DNA from: an uncultured Christensenella sp.
Lineage (GTDB): Bacteria > Bacillota > Clostridia > Christensenellales > UBA1242
NCBI GenBank assembly: GCA_949295755.1
Contig: CASFMG010000077.1
Span: forward strand, 1-12,799
Length of the DNA: 12,799 bases
Reading direction: 5' to 3'
Under the pieces are notes generated by a model. The model worked only from the letters and a program-made list of their open reading frames with translations. It ran no database searches and was not told the origin of the DNA. A program made the translations under genes and the position numbers. Of the stretch, positions 1-8,500 are shown piece after piece. The number at the start of each line of letters is the position of its first letter. The first letter of the stretch is position 1.

Positions 1-299
1 CTTAAAAATATATTTTTTGAAACTTTTTCAAAATGCAGTGGAAAAACTCCATACTCATCTTGTTCTTTTAAATTTATTTGCAAATTTTTATAATCTTTTA
101 CCATATCAACAATTTGATTATCATATTCGCCATAATCATATAATGCAACAGTACTATAAACATCTATATTGTCGTTTATTTTGTAACAGCAGACAATTTT
201 TGCATCATCTGAGTCTGCAATGCCATAATTTAACATATCTTTTTTTTCTAAAACTTTCCAATTTTTGTTTGGAATAAAATTGTATTCTTTATTTTTCAT
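1..299 (-). CDS. Hypothetical protein, N-terminal part (C-terminus outside window)
   Basis: An open frame starts at the ATG at 299-297 and reads without a stop to the left edge, giving at least 99 residues, so the gene is partial. The start is supported by an SD-like AAGGAAA six to seven bases upstream and by a good promoter at 317-345. The visible protein begins MKNKEYNFIPNKNW and is soluble-looking: no signal peptide and no membrane segment. It is rich in Asp, Asn, Lys and Tyr, with a run of predicted strands around KIVCCYKI and VYSTVALYDYGEYD. I do not recognise the family. It is divergent from the lipoprotein gene at 414. The plus-strand frame over the same bases has no SD and looks like its shadow. 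Confidence 0.7.
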   Translation of the reverse strand, partial: MKNKEYNFIPNKNWKVLEKKDMLNYGIADSDDAKIVCCYKINDNIDVYSTVALYDYGEYDNQIVDMVKDYKNLQINLKEQDEYGVFPLHFEKVSKNIFL

Positions 300-316
300 A
301 TTTTTTCCTTTTAGTT

Positions 317-345
317 ATTATAATAAAAACACATCAAAAAAACAA
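317..345 (-). promoter_or_regulatory. Sigma-A-type promoter for the gene at 1-299
   Basis: Read on the minus strand, TTGTTT (340-345) and a perfect TATAAT (317-322) are separated by 17 bases. The predicted transcription start is near 310, so the mRNA would begin at or next to the SD-like AAGGAAA with a leader of only about 11 bases. This is a sequence-pattern call in AT-rich DNA, where chance matches are common, but spacing and -10 are both ideal. Confidence 0.55.
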
Positions 346-378
346 CTAAAACAAAAAAATTTAACACTTTTTGTTTTG

Positions 379-413
379 TTGATAAAACTAAATATATGTG
401 ATAAACTATTTGT
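379..413 (+). promoter_or_regulatory. Promoter placing transcription start at the ATG of the lipoprotein gene
   Basis: TTGATA (379-384), a 17-base spacer and TAAACT (402-407) are preceded by TG at 399-400, an extended -10. Exactly six bases (408-413) separate the -10 from the ATG at 414, so the predicted +1 is the A of the start codon. No SD-like purine stretch is present before the ATG. An alternative pair, TTGTTT (371-376) and TATATG (393-398), would still leave a leader of only about 9 bases without an SD. Confidence 0.45.
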
Positions 414-1514
414 ATGAAAAATAAAAAAATATTAAGAACACTTTTTTTACTATCCTTAGTTTTGTTTGTATTTAGTTTTAGTGGGTGTTATTTCCCTAAT
501 AACCCTAGTGAGAATATAAACGGCTTTGATATTGCAAATTATCAAGTAGTTTACAGAAATGAAACAAACGAACAAGGCATTCTTCTAGAAAATTTTGCTA
601 CAAATGTTTATGAAAAAATAACACAAGAGTTTGATAGCGAAAACATTGTTCAAAACGAAAAAACATTACAAGGATTAAAAGTTGTTGTTTATGAGATGGC
701 TTTAAATAAAACTGTTAGCAATTTTGCAAATGTTCTTAACAATGCAAATCTTAACAACTACTTATCTTCACTTCAAGAAGAATATAGACTAAATGCTTCA
801 TATATTGGACTTTCAACAGAAAACAAAGACAAATTTGTAAAATATGTTTTTGAAAATATTATTGTAAATTCTCAAAACACACAAACTGATAAAGAAAAAA
901 TAAACAACATTGTAGATAGTGAATACACAAATAAGTTAGAACTCTGTATAAATTCTACTATGGTTGGTGGTGACAGTGCAACAAAAACTATGTTATTATT
1001 GTCAAACAATTTAGGATTTAGCACAATAGAAGCAAGACAATACCAATCAATAATAATAAGTCCAAATTCATCAGGACAATTTGGCACAATCTTATTTTCT
1101 CTTCAAAGCGATAATGAATTAACTATTGATGTTAAAATAACCTATCACAATTTAAAGGACGGCACAAGTGAAAGTGATAGTAAAACATACAATATTAACA
1201 AATACACATCATCTAATGAGATTATGACATTTTATGAAACAAAACAAACTGCTTATATATCTCCAATAAATAAAACATACGACAACAATATATTCAATAG
1301 CACAACAGTTATATCAAACAATGTTGACAATCACGCAAACTCTCTTGCTTCATATTATAAAGCAAAAGAAACACAAAACAAAATAATTACAACATCAATA
1401 GACACAACACTTTTAGACACTTCATATTGTCAAGATGGATTTATTGAAGTTACATTCACTCCAAATAAAAATGCAAATTTTAAATTTGGAATCTTTGGCT
1501 TTATGATTGCATAA
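414..1514 (+). CDS. Predicted secreted lipoprotein, function unknown
   Basis: The 366-residue protein has a lipoprotein signal peptide: a basic start (MKNKKILR), a hydrophobic core at about residues 9-22, and a lipobox-like FSGC with Cys25 as the predicted lipidated residue. Phe at -3 is less usual than Leu. After Cys25 comes an Asn/Pro/Ser linker, then a mostly helical half (about 45-200) and a strand-rich, Asn/Thr/Ser-rich C-terminal half ending FGIFGFMIA. I recognise no catalytic motif or family. It is probably anchored on the outer face of the membrane, perhaps as a binding or envelope protein, but that is inference. It is the only plus-strand gene here, transcribed alone from 379-413 and ended by the hairpin at 1534-1567. 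The ATG at 414 lacks an SD, and no in-frame ATG follows that would preserve the signal peptide, so translation may be leaderless. Confidence 0.8.
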   Translation: MKNKKILRTLFLLSLVLFVFSFSGCYFPNNPSENINGFDIANYQVVYRNETNEQGILLENFATNVYEKITQEFDSENIVQNEKTLQGLKVVVYEMALNKTVSNFANVLNNANLNNYLSSLQEEYRLNASYIGLSTENKDKFVKYVFENIIVNSQNTQTDKEKINNIVDSEYTNKLELCINSTMVGGDSATKTMLLLSNNLGFSTIEARQYQSIIISPNSSGQFGTILFSLQSDNELTIDVKITYHNLKDGTSESDSKTYNINKYTSSNEIMTFYETKQTAYISPINKTYDNNIFNSTTVISNNVDNHANSLASYYKAKETQNKIITTSIDTTLLDTSYCQDGFIEVTFTPNKNANFKFGIFGFMIA

Positions 1515-1533
1515 CAATCACAATCTAATAAAT

Positions 1534-1567
1534 AAAAAAAATTCAAGAGAGCATCTTGAATTTTTTT
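1534..1567. terminator. Bidirectional intrinsic terminator
   Basis: TTCAAGA (1542-1548) and TCTTGAA (1554-1560) form a perfect stem with a 5-base loop, GAGCA. It is flanked by A8 on the left and T7 on the right, which also pair, so either strand gives a hairpin followed by a U-run. It sits between the convergent lipoprotein gene and the ftsH unit and can serve both. Confidence 0.85.
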
Positions 1568-1573
1568 ATTGTT

Positions 1574-2158
1574 TTAATATGATTCTAATAAGTCGTATAA
1601 ATCATTAAAATTACACTTAACTGTTTGTTTATAATATGTTGTCCTATTTATACTTGAACTGTCAACATAATTATAAACATAATAAACATAATTTACGCCA
1701 AACCCATTATCACCTATAACATCTATATATATTTCATCATACTCTATTGTTTGTGATGAATTTGTTGGTGGATTGTATTCTTTGCCATTAAGCATAATTG
1801 TTTGTTTTGTTGCAAAAGACAATTTTAAAGTGTAACCACTAAAAGAAGGAAGACTTTGTGTTGATTCAATCCTAGATTTGCTAAACATCCTACCCGAAAA
1901 TATTGAAGATAAAACACTTTCTGTAAAAGATTCATTAAATGCACTCAAAACTTCGTTATATCTATCTTTATTATTGTCTTTGTCGCAAGCGACATATGAA
2001 TCTGCATTACCCGAAATATATGCTGTGAATGTATATGGGTCTTGTATTTCGGGACGATAACTTGTTTTTACAAAACAACATATTATTGTCGACAACACGA
2101 GAACTGCAACCAAACAATAAACCACAATAAACAAACTTTTATTCTTTTTTATCATCAT
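1574..2158 (-). CDS. Small membrane-anchored protein encoded after ftsH, function unknown
   Basis: The 194-residue protein has a short basic start (MMIKKNK), one strong hydrophobic segment at about residues 9-30, and a remainder of about 160 residues predicted outside the membrane. The segment contains CC (27-28) but no convincing lipobox, so an uncleaved anchor or ordinary signal peptide is likelier than lipidation. The outer part is rich in Tyr, Ser, Asn and Asp, with alternating strands near the C-terminus. I do not recognise the family. The gene overlaps the end of ftsH by 20 bases. Its SD, AAGGAG (2163-2168), lies inside ftsH, 4 bases from the first ATG and 7 from the second (2155-2153), so the second Met may be the true start. 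Co-translation with ftsH suggests a membrane-linked role, possibly as an FtsH partner, but only position supports this. Confidence 0.75.
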   Translation of the reverse strand: MMIKKNKSLFIVVYCLVAVLVLSTIICCFVKTSYRPEIQDPYTFTAYISGNADSYVACDKDNNKDRYNEVLSAFNESFTESVLSSIFSGRMFSKSRIESTQSLPSFSGYTLKLSFATKQTIMLNGKEYNPPTNSSQTIEYDEIYIDVIGDNGFGVNYVYYVYNYVDSSSINRTTYYKQTVKCNFNDLYDLLESY

Positions 2159-4406
2159 TTTTCTCCTTTTTCACTTTTGTTACACCAGTTTTTCTTGTTC
2201 TTGGTTTTGTTGTTTTTGCTTTGTCTTTTCCTTCTTGTTTTGTTTTTGTTTCTTTTTTAACATCTTCTTTTTCTTTTACTTCAATGTTTGTTTCTTCGTT
2301 GTCGGTTTTATTATCGGTCTTGTCTACTAGAGAATTGTTTTCACTTTCTTCGTTTAGTTTTTGAATTGCCTTCTCTTTTTCTTTTAAGATTAAATCATAA
2401 TCTTTTTGTGAAATTATGCCTTCTTTAAGATACATTTCGGCGGTTTTTACTCGCATTTCAATCTCTTTTATTTTTTTATCTTTTTCCTTTTGTTTGCGAG
2501 CCTTTTCTTCTTCTTGTTTTCTTTTCTGTGCTTCTTCGTCCATATGCTTAATTATTTCTTCTTTGCTTTTGCCAGCCATAAGCATATCAACTTCTTCTTT
2601 ATAGATTGTATCTTTTTCTAGTAGCAACTCTGCCATTTGTTTAACTAGTTCACTATTTTCGGTCAAAATTTTCTTTGCTCGATTATAGTTATAGTCTAAA
2701 ATCTTTTTGACTTCTTTGTCAATTTCAAAAGCAGTTGTTTCACTATATTCAGTCTTGCTTTGGTAGTTTCTTCCAACAAATATTTCTTCATCACTATTAA
2801 AACTCATAAAGCCAAATTTATCGCTCATACCCCAAACAGTAACCATTTTTCTTGCTAGTTCAGTGGCACGCTTAATATCGTTTGAAGCACCTGTTGAAAT
2901 GTCTTCCATAAATAGTTCTTCACTAAGTCTTCCACCCATCATCATAGCGATTGTATCATTGAGTTTAAGTTTTCCCATATGATTATCGTCATTATCTGGT
3001 CTACTCATTGTATAACCTGCAGCAGCACCTCTTGGAATTATTGAAACTTCTTGAACTTCTTCACAATGCTCTAAAACTTTTCCAATTATTGCGTGTCCAC
3101 TTTCGTGATATGCTGTTATAAGTTTATCTTTATCTGTTACAAGTAAACTCTTTTTTTGTGGTCCCATTAAAACTTTGTTAATTCCTTCTGTTATATCTTG
3201 CATAAGTATTTTTGGTCTATGATTTCGTGCTGCAAGGATTGCTGCTTCATTTAACATATTTTCAAGATCGGCACCTGTAAATCCACTTGTAATTCTTGCA
3301 AGGGTTTGAAAATCAACATCGTCTGCAATAGGTTTGTTTCGTGCGTGTATTTTTATTATACCTTCTCTACCTTTTACATCTGGAACATTAACATAAATTT
3401 GTCTATCAAATCTGCCCGGTCTAAGTAATGCTGGGTCTAATACATCACTTCTGTTTGTTGCTGCAAGAACAATTATGCCTTCATTTGCTTCAAATCCGTC
3501 CATTTCAACAAGAAGTTGATTTAGCGTTTGTTCTCTTTCATCATTTCCACCACCAAGCCCTGCACCTCTTTGTCTTCCAACTGCATCAATTTCATCAATA
3601 AACACAATACAAGGCTGAGCCTTTTTGGCTTGGTCAAACAAATCTCTTACTCTGCTTGCACCAACACCAACAAACATCTCAACAAAATCACTACCACTTA
3701 TTGACAAGAATGGAACATTGCTTTCTCCTGCGACTGCTCTTGCAAGAAGGGTTTTTCCTGTGCCGGGATTTCCAACAAGCAAAACGCCTTTTGGTATTCT
3801 TGCACCAAGTTCTGTAAATCTTTGTGGGTTTTTTAAAAATTCTACTATTTCTTGAAGTTCTGCCTTTTCTTCTTCTGCACCTGCAATGTCAGAAAATCTT
3901 ACTTTTATGTTGCTTGTGAGTCTTGCTTTATTTTTACCAAATTGCATTGCGTTTGAATTTGATTTTGTGAACATTCTAAATATAAGGAATATAGACAACA
4001 GACCTAGTCCAATATATAAAAATGGCATAAGCGTTTCAAACCAACTTGCTTCAACAGGTGGATTTGACCATTTAATTTGAAGTTCTTGAGTTTTTCCATC
4101 ATTATACAACTGAATTTCATTTAAAATTTGTTCCCAAGACTGAGATGTATATTTAAAATACGCATCTGCCTGATTTGGAAATTGTTCTTTATTTTCTACT
4201 TTTGAATCTCTTAAAAGTATTCGTGCTTCGCCATTGTAGGCGTATATTTCTTCTACTTTTCCCTCTTTTATCCAAGTTATTGCCGTTGATGGTTCAATTT
4301 GTTCAATTCCTGCGTTAAGGTCAACCATTGCAAACATAATAAACACAAAAACAAGCAATATTAAAAATAAATAAAACAGATTAAAGCCTTTTTTCTTTGT
4401 ATTCAA
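2139..4406 (-). CDS. ftsH: ATP-dependent zinc metalloprotease FtsH with long charged C-terminal tail
   Basis: FtsH is a membrane-bound hexameric AAA+ protease that extracts and degrades membrane and short-lived cytoplasmic proteins. The domain order is clear: TM1 about 10-30, an extracytoplasmic domain to about 125, TM2 about 126-146, the AAA+ module, then the M41 peptidase. Visible motifs are Walker A GNPGTGKT (212-219, Asn where Pro is usual), the pore loop MFVG (244-247), Walker B FIDEID (269-274), arginine fingers R329 and R332, and the zinc site HESGH (434-438) with probable third ligand D510 in TGASND. At 755 residues it is about 100 longer than typical; the excess is a Lys/Glu-rich tail from about 621. 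The start is TTG, forced by an in-frame TAA at 4412-4410 and supported by a strong SD. The next gene overlaps its 3' end. The usual tilS-hpt neighbours are not present. Confidence 0.97.
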   Translation of the reverse strand: MNTKKKGFNLFYLFLILLVFVFIMFAMVDLNAGIEQIEPSTAITWIKEGKVEEIYAYNGEARILLRDSKVENKEQFPNQADAYFKYTSQSWEQILNEIQLYNDGKTQELQIKWSNPPVEASWFETLMPFLYIGLGLLSIFLIFRMFTKSNSNAMQFGKNKARLTSNIKVRFSDIAGAEEEKAELQEIVEFLKNPQRFTELGARIPKGVLLVGNPGTGKTLLARAVAGESNVPFLSISGSDFVEMFVGVGASRVRDLFDQAKKAQPCIVFIDEIDAVGRQRGAGLGGGNDEREQTLNQLLVEMDGFEANEGIIVLAATNRSDVLDPALLRPGRFDRQIYVNVPDVKGREGIIKIHARNKPIADDVDFQTLARITSGFTGADLENMLNEAAILAARNHRPKILMQDITEGINKVLMGPQKKSLLVTDKDKLITAYHESGHAIIGKVLEHCEEVQEVSIIPRGAAAGYTMSRPDNDDNHMGKLKLNDTIAMMMGGRLSEELFMEDISTGASNDIKRATELARKMVTVWGMSDKFGFMSFNSDEEIFVGRNYQSKTEYSETTAFEIDKEVKKILDYNYNRAKKILTENSELVKQMAELLLEKDTIYKEEVDMLMAGKSKEEIIKHMDEEAQKRKQEEEKARKQKEKDKKIKEIEMRVKTAEMYLKEGIISQKDYDLILKEKEKAIQKLNEESENNSLVDKTDNKTDNEETNIEVKEKEDVKKETKTKQEGKDKAKTTKPRTRKTGVTKVKKEKNDDKKE

Positions 4407-4420
4407 ATTTTATACCTCCG
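4404..4420 (-). promoter_or_regulatory. Strong SD and TTG start codon of ftsH
   Basis: On the minus strand, CGGAGGT (4414-4420) lies 7 bases before TTG (4406-4404). An in-frame TAA at 4412-4410 rules out any start further upstream, and the first in-frame ATG downstream falls inside TM1. The TTG is therefore the only start that keeps the N-terminal membrane segment. Confidence 0.85.
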
Positions 4421-4440
4421 ATTTATTTAAGCAATTACAC

Positions 4441-4446
4441 ATTATA
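4441..4446 (-). promoter_or_regulatory. Possible -10 element for ftsH
   Basis: A perfect TATAAT on the minus strand would start transcription near 4434, giving a leader of about 28 bases with the SD in it. No good -35 is seen at 16-18 bases (TTGCAA lies 21 bases away), so this is tentative. The rest of the 218-base gap before ftsH is very AT-rich and shows only the terminator at its far end. Confidence 0.3.
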
Positions 4447-4569
4447 TTAACATAAACAAGAGTTATTTTGCAACTAACTGTTTATAATATTTATGTGAAA
4501 TTATATATATAATTATGATTATAAATATCAACAATTATTTACAATACCATAACATTATATAAATAATTT

Positions 4570-4602
4570 AAAAAAACAAGGCACAAAACCTTGTATTTTT
4601 TT
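4570..4602 (-). terminator. Intrinsic terminator after the phosphofructokinase gene
   Basis: ACAAGG and CCTTGT (4576-4581 with 4589-4594 on the plus strand) form a 6-base stem with a 7-base loop, followed on the minus strand by a T-run. It lies about 30 bases beyond the stop codon of the gene at 4625 and probably ends the murB-to-pfk operon, separating it from ftsH. Confidence 0.75.
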
Positions 4603-4624
4603 ATAGTTTTTTGCATATTTTTAT

Positions 4625-5506
4625 TTAATTTAATTTTTCCGACACAAAATATCCATTTCTTACAATTATTGATAAATTAAATTTTTTATTTTTTATTTCT
4701 TTTATGCATTTTTCGGCAAATTTTTTTGCATAATATTTTTCCAGTTTTGTTGGTTTACCTCCTCTTTGCAAATATCCAACTATACAAGTTCTTACATCTA
4801 AATTTAATTTATTTTCAATTTCTTTTTTTAAATATTTAATGTCAATTAAATTTTCTCTTAAAATTACAATGGGTGCGTCTTTTTTATCTTTTATTTTCCT
4901 AAGTGCTTCGATACAACTTTCAACACTGCAATTATTTGAAACATACATATAATCAGAATCTACCATATTGCCAACAGTTATTGCTATTGCAGGGCATTTT
5001 CTACCCATTGCTTCATAAATGCAAGTTCTATTAAACGATTTCATTGTGTCGTTTACTTGTCTAATAAAACTTACACAATTAAAACAAGCAGTGTCAAATC
5101 CAATACAATATTCGCTGTTTAAAACATCGTTGTCAATAGTACAAGGTATAAAAATAATATTTACATTTTCTCTTGCAAGTTCTTTTGCACCTTTAAGCGA
5201 GCCATTTCCTCCCATAACAATTAAAACATCAATTTTGTTTTTTTCCAAATTTTCCAATGCTTTTTCTTGACCTTCTAGTGTTTCAAACTTCGGACATCTT
5301 GATGTTTTAATCATTATGCCACCATCATTTTTATGTTGTTTAATATAATTAAAATCAAAACCTAAAACATCGTTATTTATAAGTCCTAAATAACCACGAT
5401 TAAACAAAAATATTTTATTGTGTTTATATAATTTTTTATAAATATTGTACAAGCAATAATTCATTCCTGCACCATCGCCACCACTCGCTAAAATGCCTAT
5501 ATTCAT
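4625..5506 (-). CDS. pfkA: Divergent 6-phosphofructokinase (PfkA family)
   Basis: PfkA phosphorylates fructose 6-phosphate in glycolysis. The family is clear from SGGDGAGMN near the N-terminus (about 8-16), GGNGS (99-103), TIDND (123-127, with the catalytic base Asp125), AMGR (166-169), LREN (216-219) and LQRGG (246-250). Several positions differ from E. coli PfkA: Asp103 is Asn101, Gly124 is Cys122 (PCTIDND instead of PGTIDND), and His249 is Tyr245. Position 104 stays Gly as in ATP enzymes, but Cys122 matches neither the ATP-type Gly nor the pyrophosphate-type Lys. Length is 293 against about 320, and there are 12 cysteines. The ATG follows the dnaE stop by 8 bases, and its SD AGGAGA overlaps that stop codon. 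Placement after dnaE matches the clostridial pfkA locus, so it is probably the positional orthologue. Exact substrate preference is unsure. Confidence 0.85.
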   Translation of the reverse strand: MNIGILASGGDGAGMNYCLYNIYKKLYKHNKIFLFNRGYLGLINNDVLGFDFNYIKQHKNDGGIMIKTSRCPKFETLEGQEKALENLEKNKIDVLIVMGGNGSLKGAKELARENVNIIFIPCTIDNDVLNSEYCIGFDTACFNCVSFIRQVNDTMKSFNRTCIYEAMGRKCPAIAITVGNMVDSDYMYVSNNCSVESCIEALRKIKDKKDAPIVILRENLIDIKYLKKEIENKLNLDVRTCIVGYLQRGGKPTKLEKYYAKKFAEKCIKEIKNKKFNLSIIVRNGYFVSEKLN

Positions 5507-5514
5507 AATTTCTC

Positions 5515-8500
5515 CTACTTTAATAATACATTTTCTTCACCCAAAAGTCCAATGAGTTCATTTAATAAGTGGTTATTCCCATTTACTTTTTTTGCTAATC
5601 TATATGCCTTATTATCACTTGTACATCGTGCAACAACGGGATATTCTCCTTTGTATAATGACAATATTAAATTTACTTTATCATTTAATTTTGTATTTTT
5701 AACATCGTATTTTAAATACAAATTTTTATCAGCAATTTCCTCTTTTTCTTCTTCTTGCATAATAAAAATTCGTTCTGCCATTATTATAGGTTCTCTGCCC
5801 ACTCTATACGAAAATTTCCCATTTATTTGAACTATGTTGTCTTCTTGCAAAATGTTCTTATACTTATCATAAACATTTGGTGTAACCATACAACTAAAAG
5901 TTCCATATAAATCTTCAACATCAATTATTGCCATACTTTTATTTGATGTCTTTGAGATAATTCTTTTAAAATTAGTGATAATTCCACCACAATTAACTCG
6001 CATACCATCTGTAAGACCTTCAAACACAACATCCTCTTCCATTTCTTCATCAATCTCATCATTTGTGTTTTCGTCGTTTTCTTTAACAATCATATCTGCT
6101 CTAAAATTAAAATCGTTCCACTTTTTAGCATAATTTTGTAGTGGATGTCCTGACATATAAACGCCGGCTATATCTTTCTCAAATTTTAGTTTCGTTTGCT
6201 TGTTGTATTCTTTAATTTTTGGATAATCAATTTTATCAATATCTTCTAATTTATTTTTAAAATTTTCAAAAATTGAAATTTGTCCCGATGCTTTATTTTT
6301 TATATCTCTATTAACTTTTTCAATGGCTTGTTCGTAAACTGCCATAAGTTGCGATCTATAAACATTGAAACAATCAAACGCCCCACTTAGAATTAAACTC
6401 TCTAAACTTTTTTTGTTTACTACGCCTGTATTATATAATCTTGAAATAAAATCAAATATGTCCTTATATTCGCCGTTTTTTTCTCGTTCCTTTATCATAG
6501 TGTCAATAGCACCAACACCAACACCTTTAAGTCCACTAAGTCCATATCTAATTTTTCCATTTTCTACACTAAAATATGTTTTACTTTTATTTATACAAGG
6601 TGGCAACACTTCAATGTTTTCTCGTCTTGCATATGCAACATATTCTTTTATTTCGTCTGCATTTGTTATTCTGTTGTTGATAATCGCCGTCAAAAACTCA
6701 ACTTCGTAATAGCATTTTAAATATGCCGTTTGATATGTAAGCATAGCATAAGCAGTTGCGTGAGATTTGTTAAACGCATATTGTGCAAAACTCTCCATAT
6801 CTGCAAAAACTTTTTCAGCAACTTCCTTTGGTATTCCAAGTTTAACTGCTCCCGGAATAGATTTTAAACCCTTTGGATCTTCCCAACCATTTATAAACTT
6901 GTTCTTTTCGAGTGCCATTTTATCTACTTTCTTTTTACCCATTATTCTACGAACATTGTCTGCCTGACCCAAACTATAACCACCCATAATTTGAAAGACT
7001 TGCATAACCTGTTCTTGATAAACAATACAGCCATAAGTAACTTTTAACACATCTTTAATACATTCGTGTGGATATTCAACTTTTTCGGGATTAAATTTGT
7101 TTCTTACATAAGTAGGAATTGAATCCATAGGTCCTGGTCGATATAATGACACACCTGCTATAATATCTTCAAGTCCTGATGGTTTTAATTCTTTCATAAA
7201 TTTTTGAAATCCACCACTTTCAAGTTGAAATATTGCTTCTGTGTTTCCTGTGCCTATTAAATCGTATACATTTTTATCATCATAACCCAATTTATCAAAA
7301 TCAATGTCAACACCAAAATCTTCTTTAACATACTGAATTGCTCTACCAATATCTGTAAGCGTATTTAACCCTAAAAAGTCCATTTTAAGTAGTCCAAGCG
7401 ATTCCAAATCAACTGCTTCGTATTGTGTTGTTATATCTTTTCCATTTCTTGATTGTGGCACAAATTCATCAACAGGCTCTGGAGCAATTAAAACTCCACA
7501 AGCGTGCATTGATGTGTTCCTTGGAAAACCTTCAACTTTTATTGCTATATCAATAACTCTTTTTAAATCTGCGTCTTGGTCATATATTTCTTTTAGTTCT
7601 TGAATAATGTATTTATCATTCTCTGGTTTTCCTGTTTTTCCAAAATAATACGCAAGTACAGGTGGTTTTTTTATTCCTTCTGGAAGTTTATTGGGTATGA
7701 GTTTTGTTATTCTGTCCGTTTCCGAATATGGTATTCTTAAAACTCTACCAACATCTTTAATTGCATTTTTTGCTTGCATTTTTCCAAAAGTGATGATGTT
7801 TGTAACATTTTCCGGATTATACTTTCTTCTAGCATAATCAACAACTTCACTCCTTCTTTCTTTATCAAAGTCTATATCAAAGTCGGGCATAGACACTCTT
7901 TCTTTGTTTATAAATCTTTCAAAAAATAATGCGTATTTAAGTGGGTCTACTTTTGTTATTCCCATAAGATAGGCCACAATACTTCCTGCACCACTCCCCC
8001 TTCCCGGACCCACCGAAATTTTATTGTTTTTTGCCCAGTTTATATAGTCCCAAACAACCAAGAAATATTCAACAAATCCTTGGTCCTTTATAACAGATAA
8101 TTCATATTCTATTCTATCTAAAACTTCCTTGCTTGCATTTGGATATTTTTCGTCTAAATGCTCGTAAGTTAGTTTTTTCATATATTCAAAAGGTTCCATA
8201 TTGTCTGGTGGAACATATTTTGGGATAAAATTCTCTGTGGCTGGCAAAACATACTTATCTTCCAACCCCATTTCGCCGTGAACTTTTCTTCTAATTATAA
8301 CATCGCATTTGTCTGCAATTTCCAAAGTGGTTTTTAAAGCATCTTCATATCCAACAAATGCTTCTTGCATTTCTTCATATGTTTTGTAATAAAACTCGTT
8401 TGTTGAAAATTTTAATCTGTCGGGATCATCAAGCGTTTTGCCCATTTGAACACACATCAATACATCTTGAAGTTCAGCATCATCTTTGTTTATGTAATGG

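Noticed and set aside
17..277. Plus-strand frame of 86 codons at the left edge
   Set aside because: It has no SD or promoter and lies opposite a minus-strand frame with a good promoter, SD and start.
2042..2260. Plus-strand frame with a very hydrophobic Leu/Phe end
   Set aside because: It is the complement of the Lys/Glu-rich ftsH tail, which yields Leu/Phe codons when read backwards.
4500..4570. AT-only inverted repeat (AATTATTT with AAATAATT) as a regulatory element
   Set aside because: Short AT-only dyads are expected by chance in such AT-rich intergenic DNA.
6365..6709. Plus-strand frame of 114 codons
   Set aside because: It is antisense to the conserved polymerase coding sequence, with low-complexity Ser/Leu content typical of a shadow.
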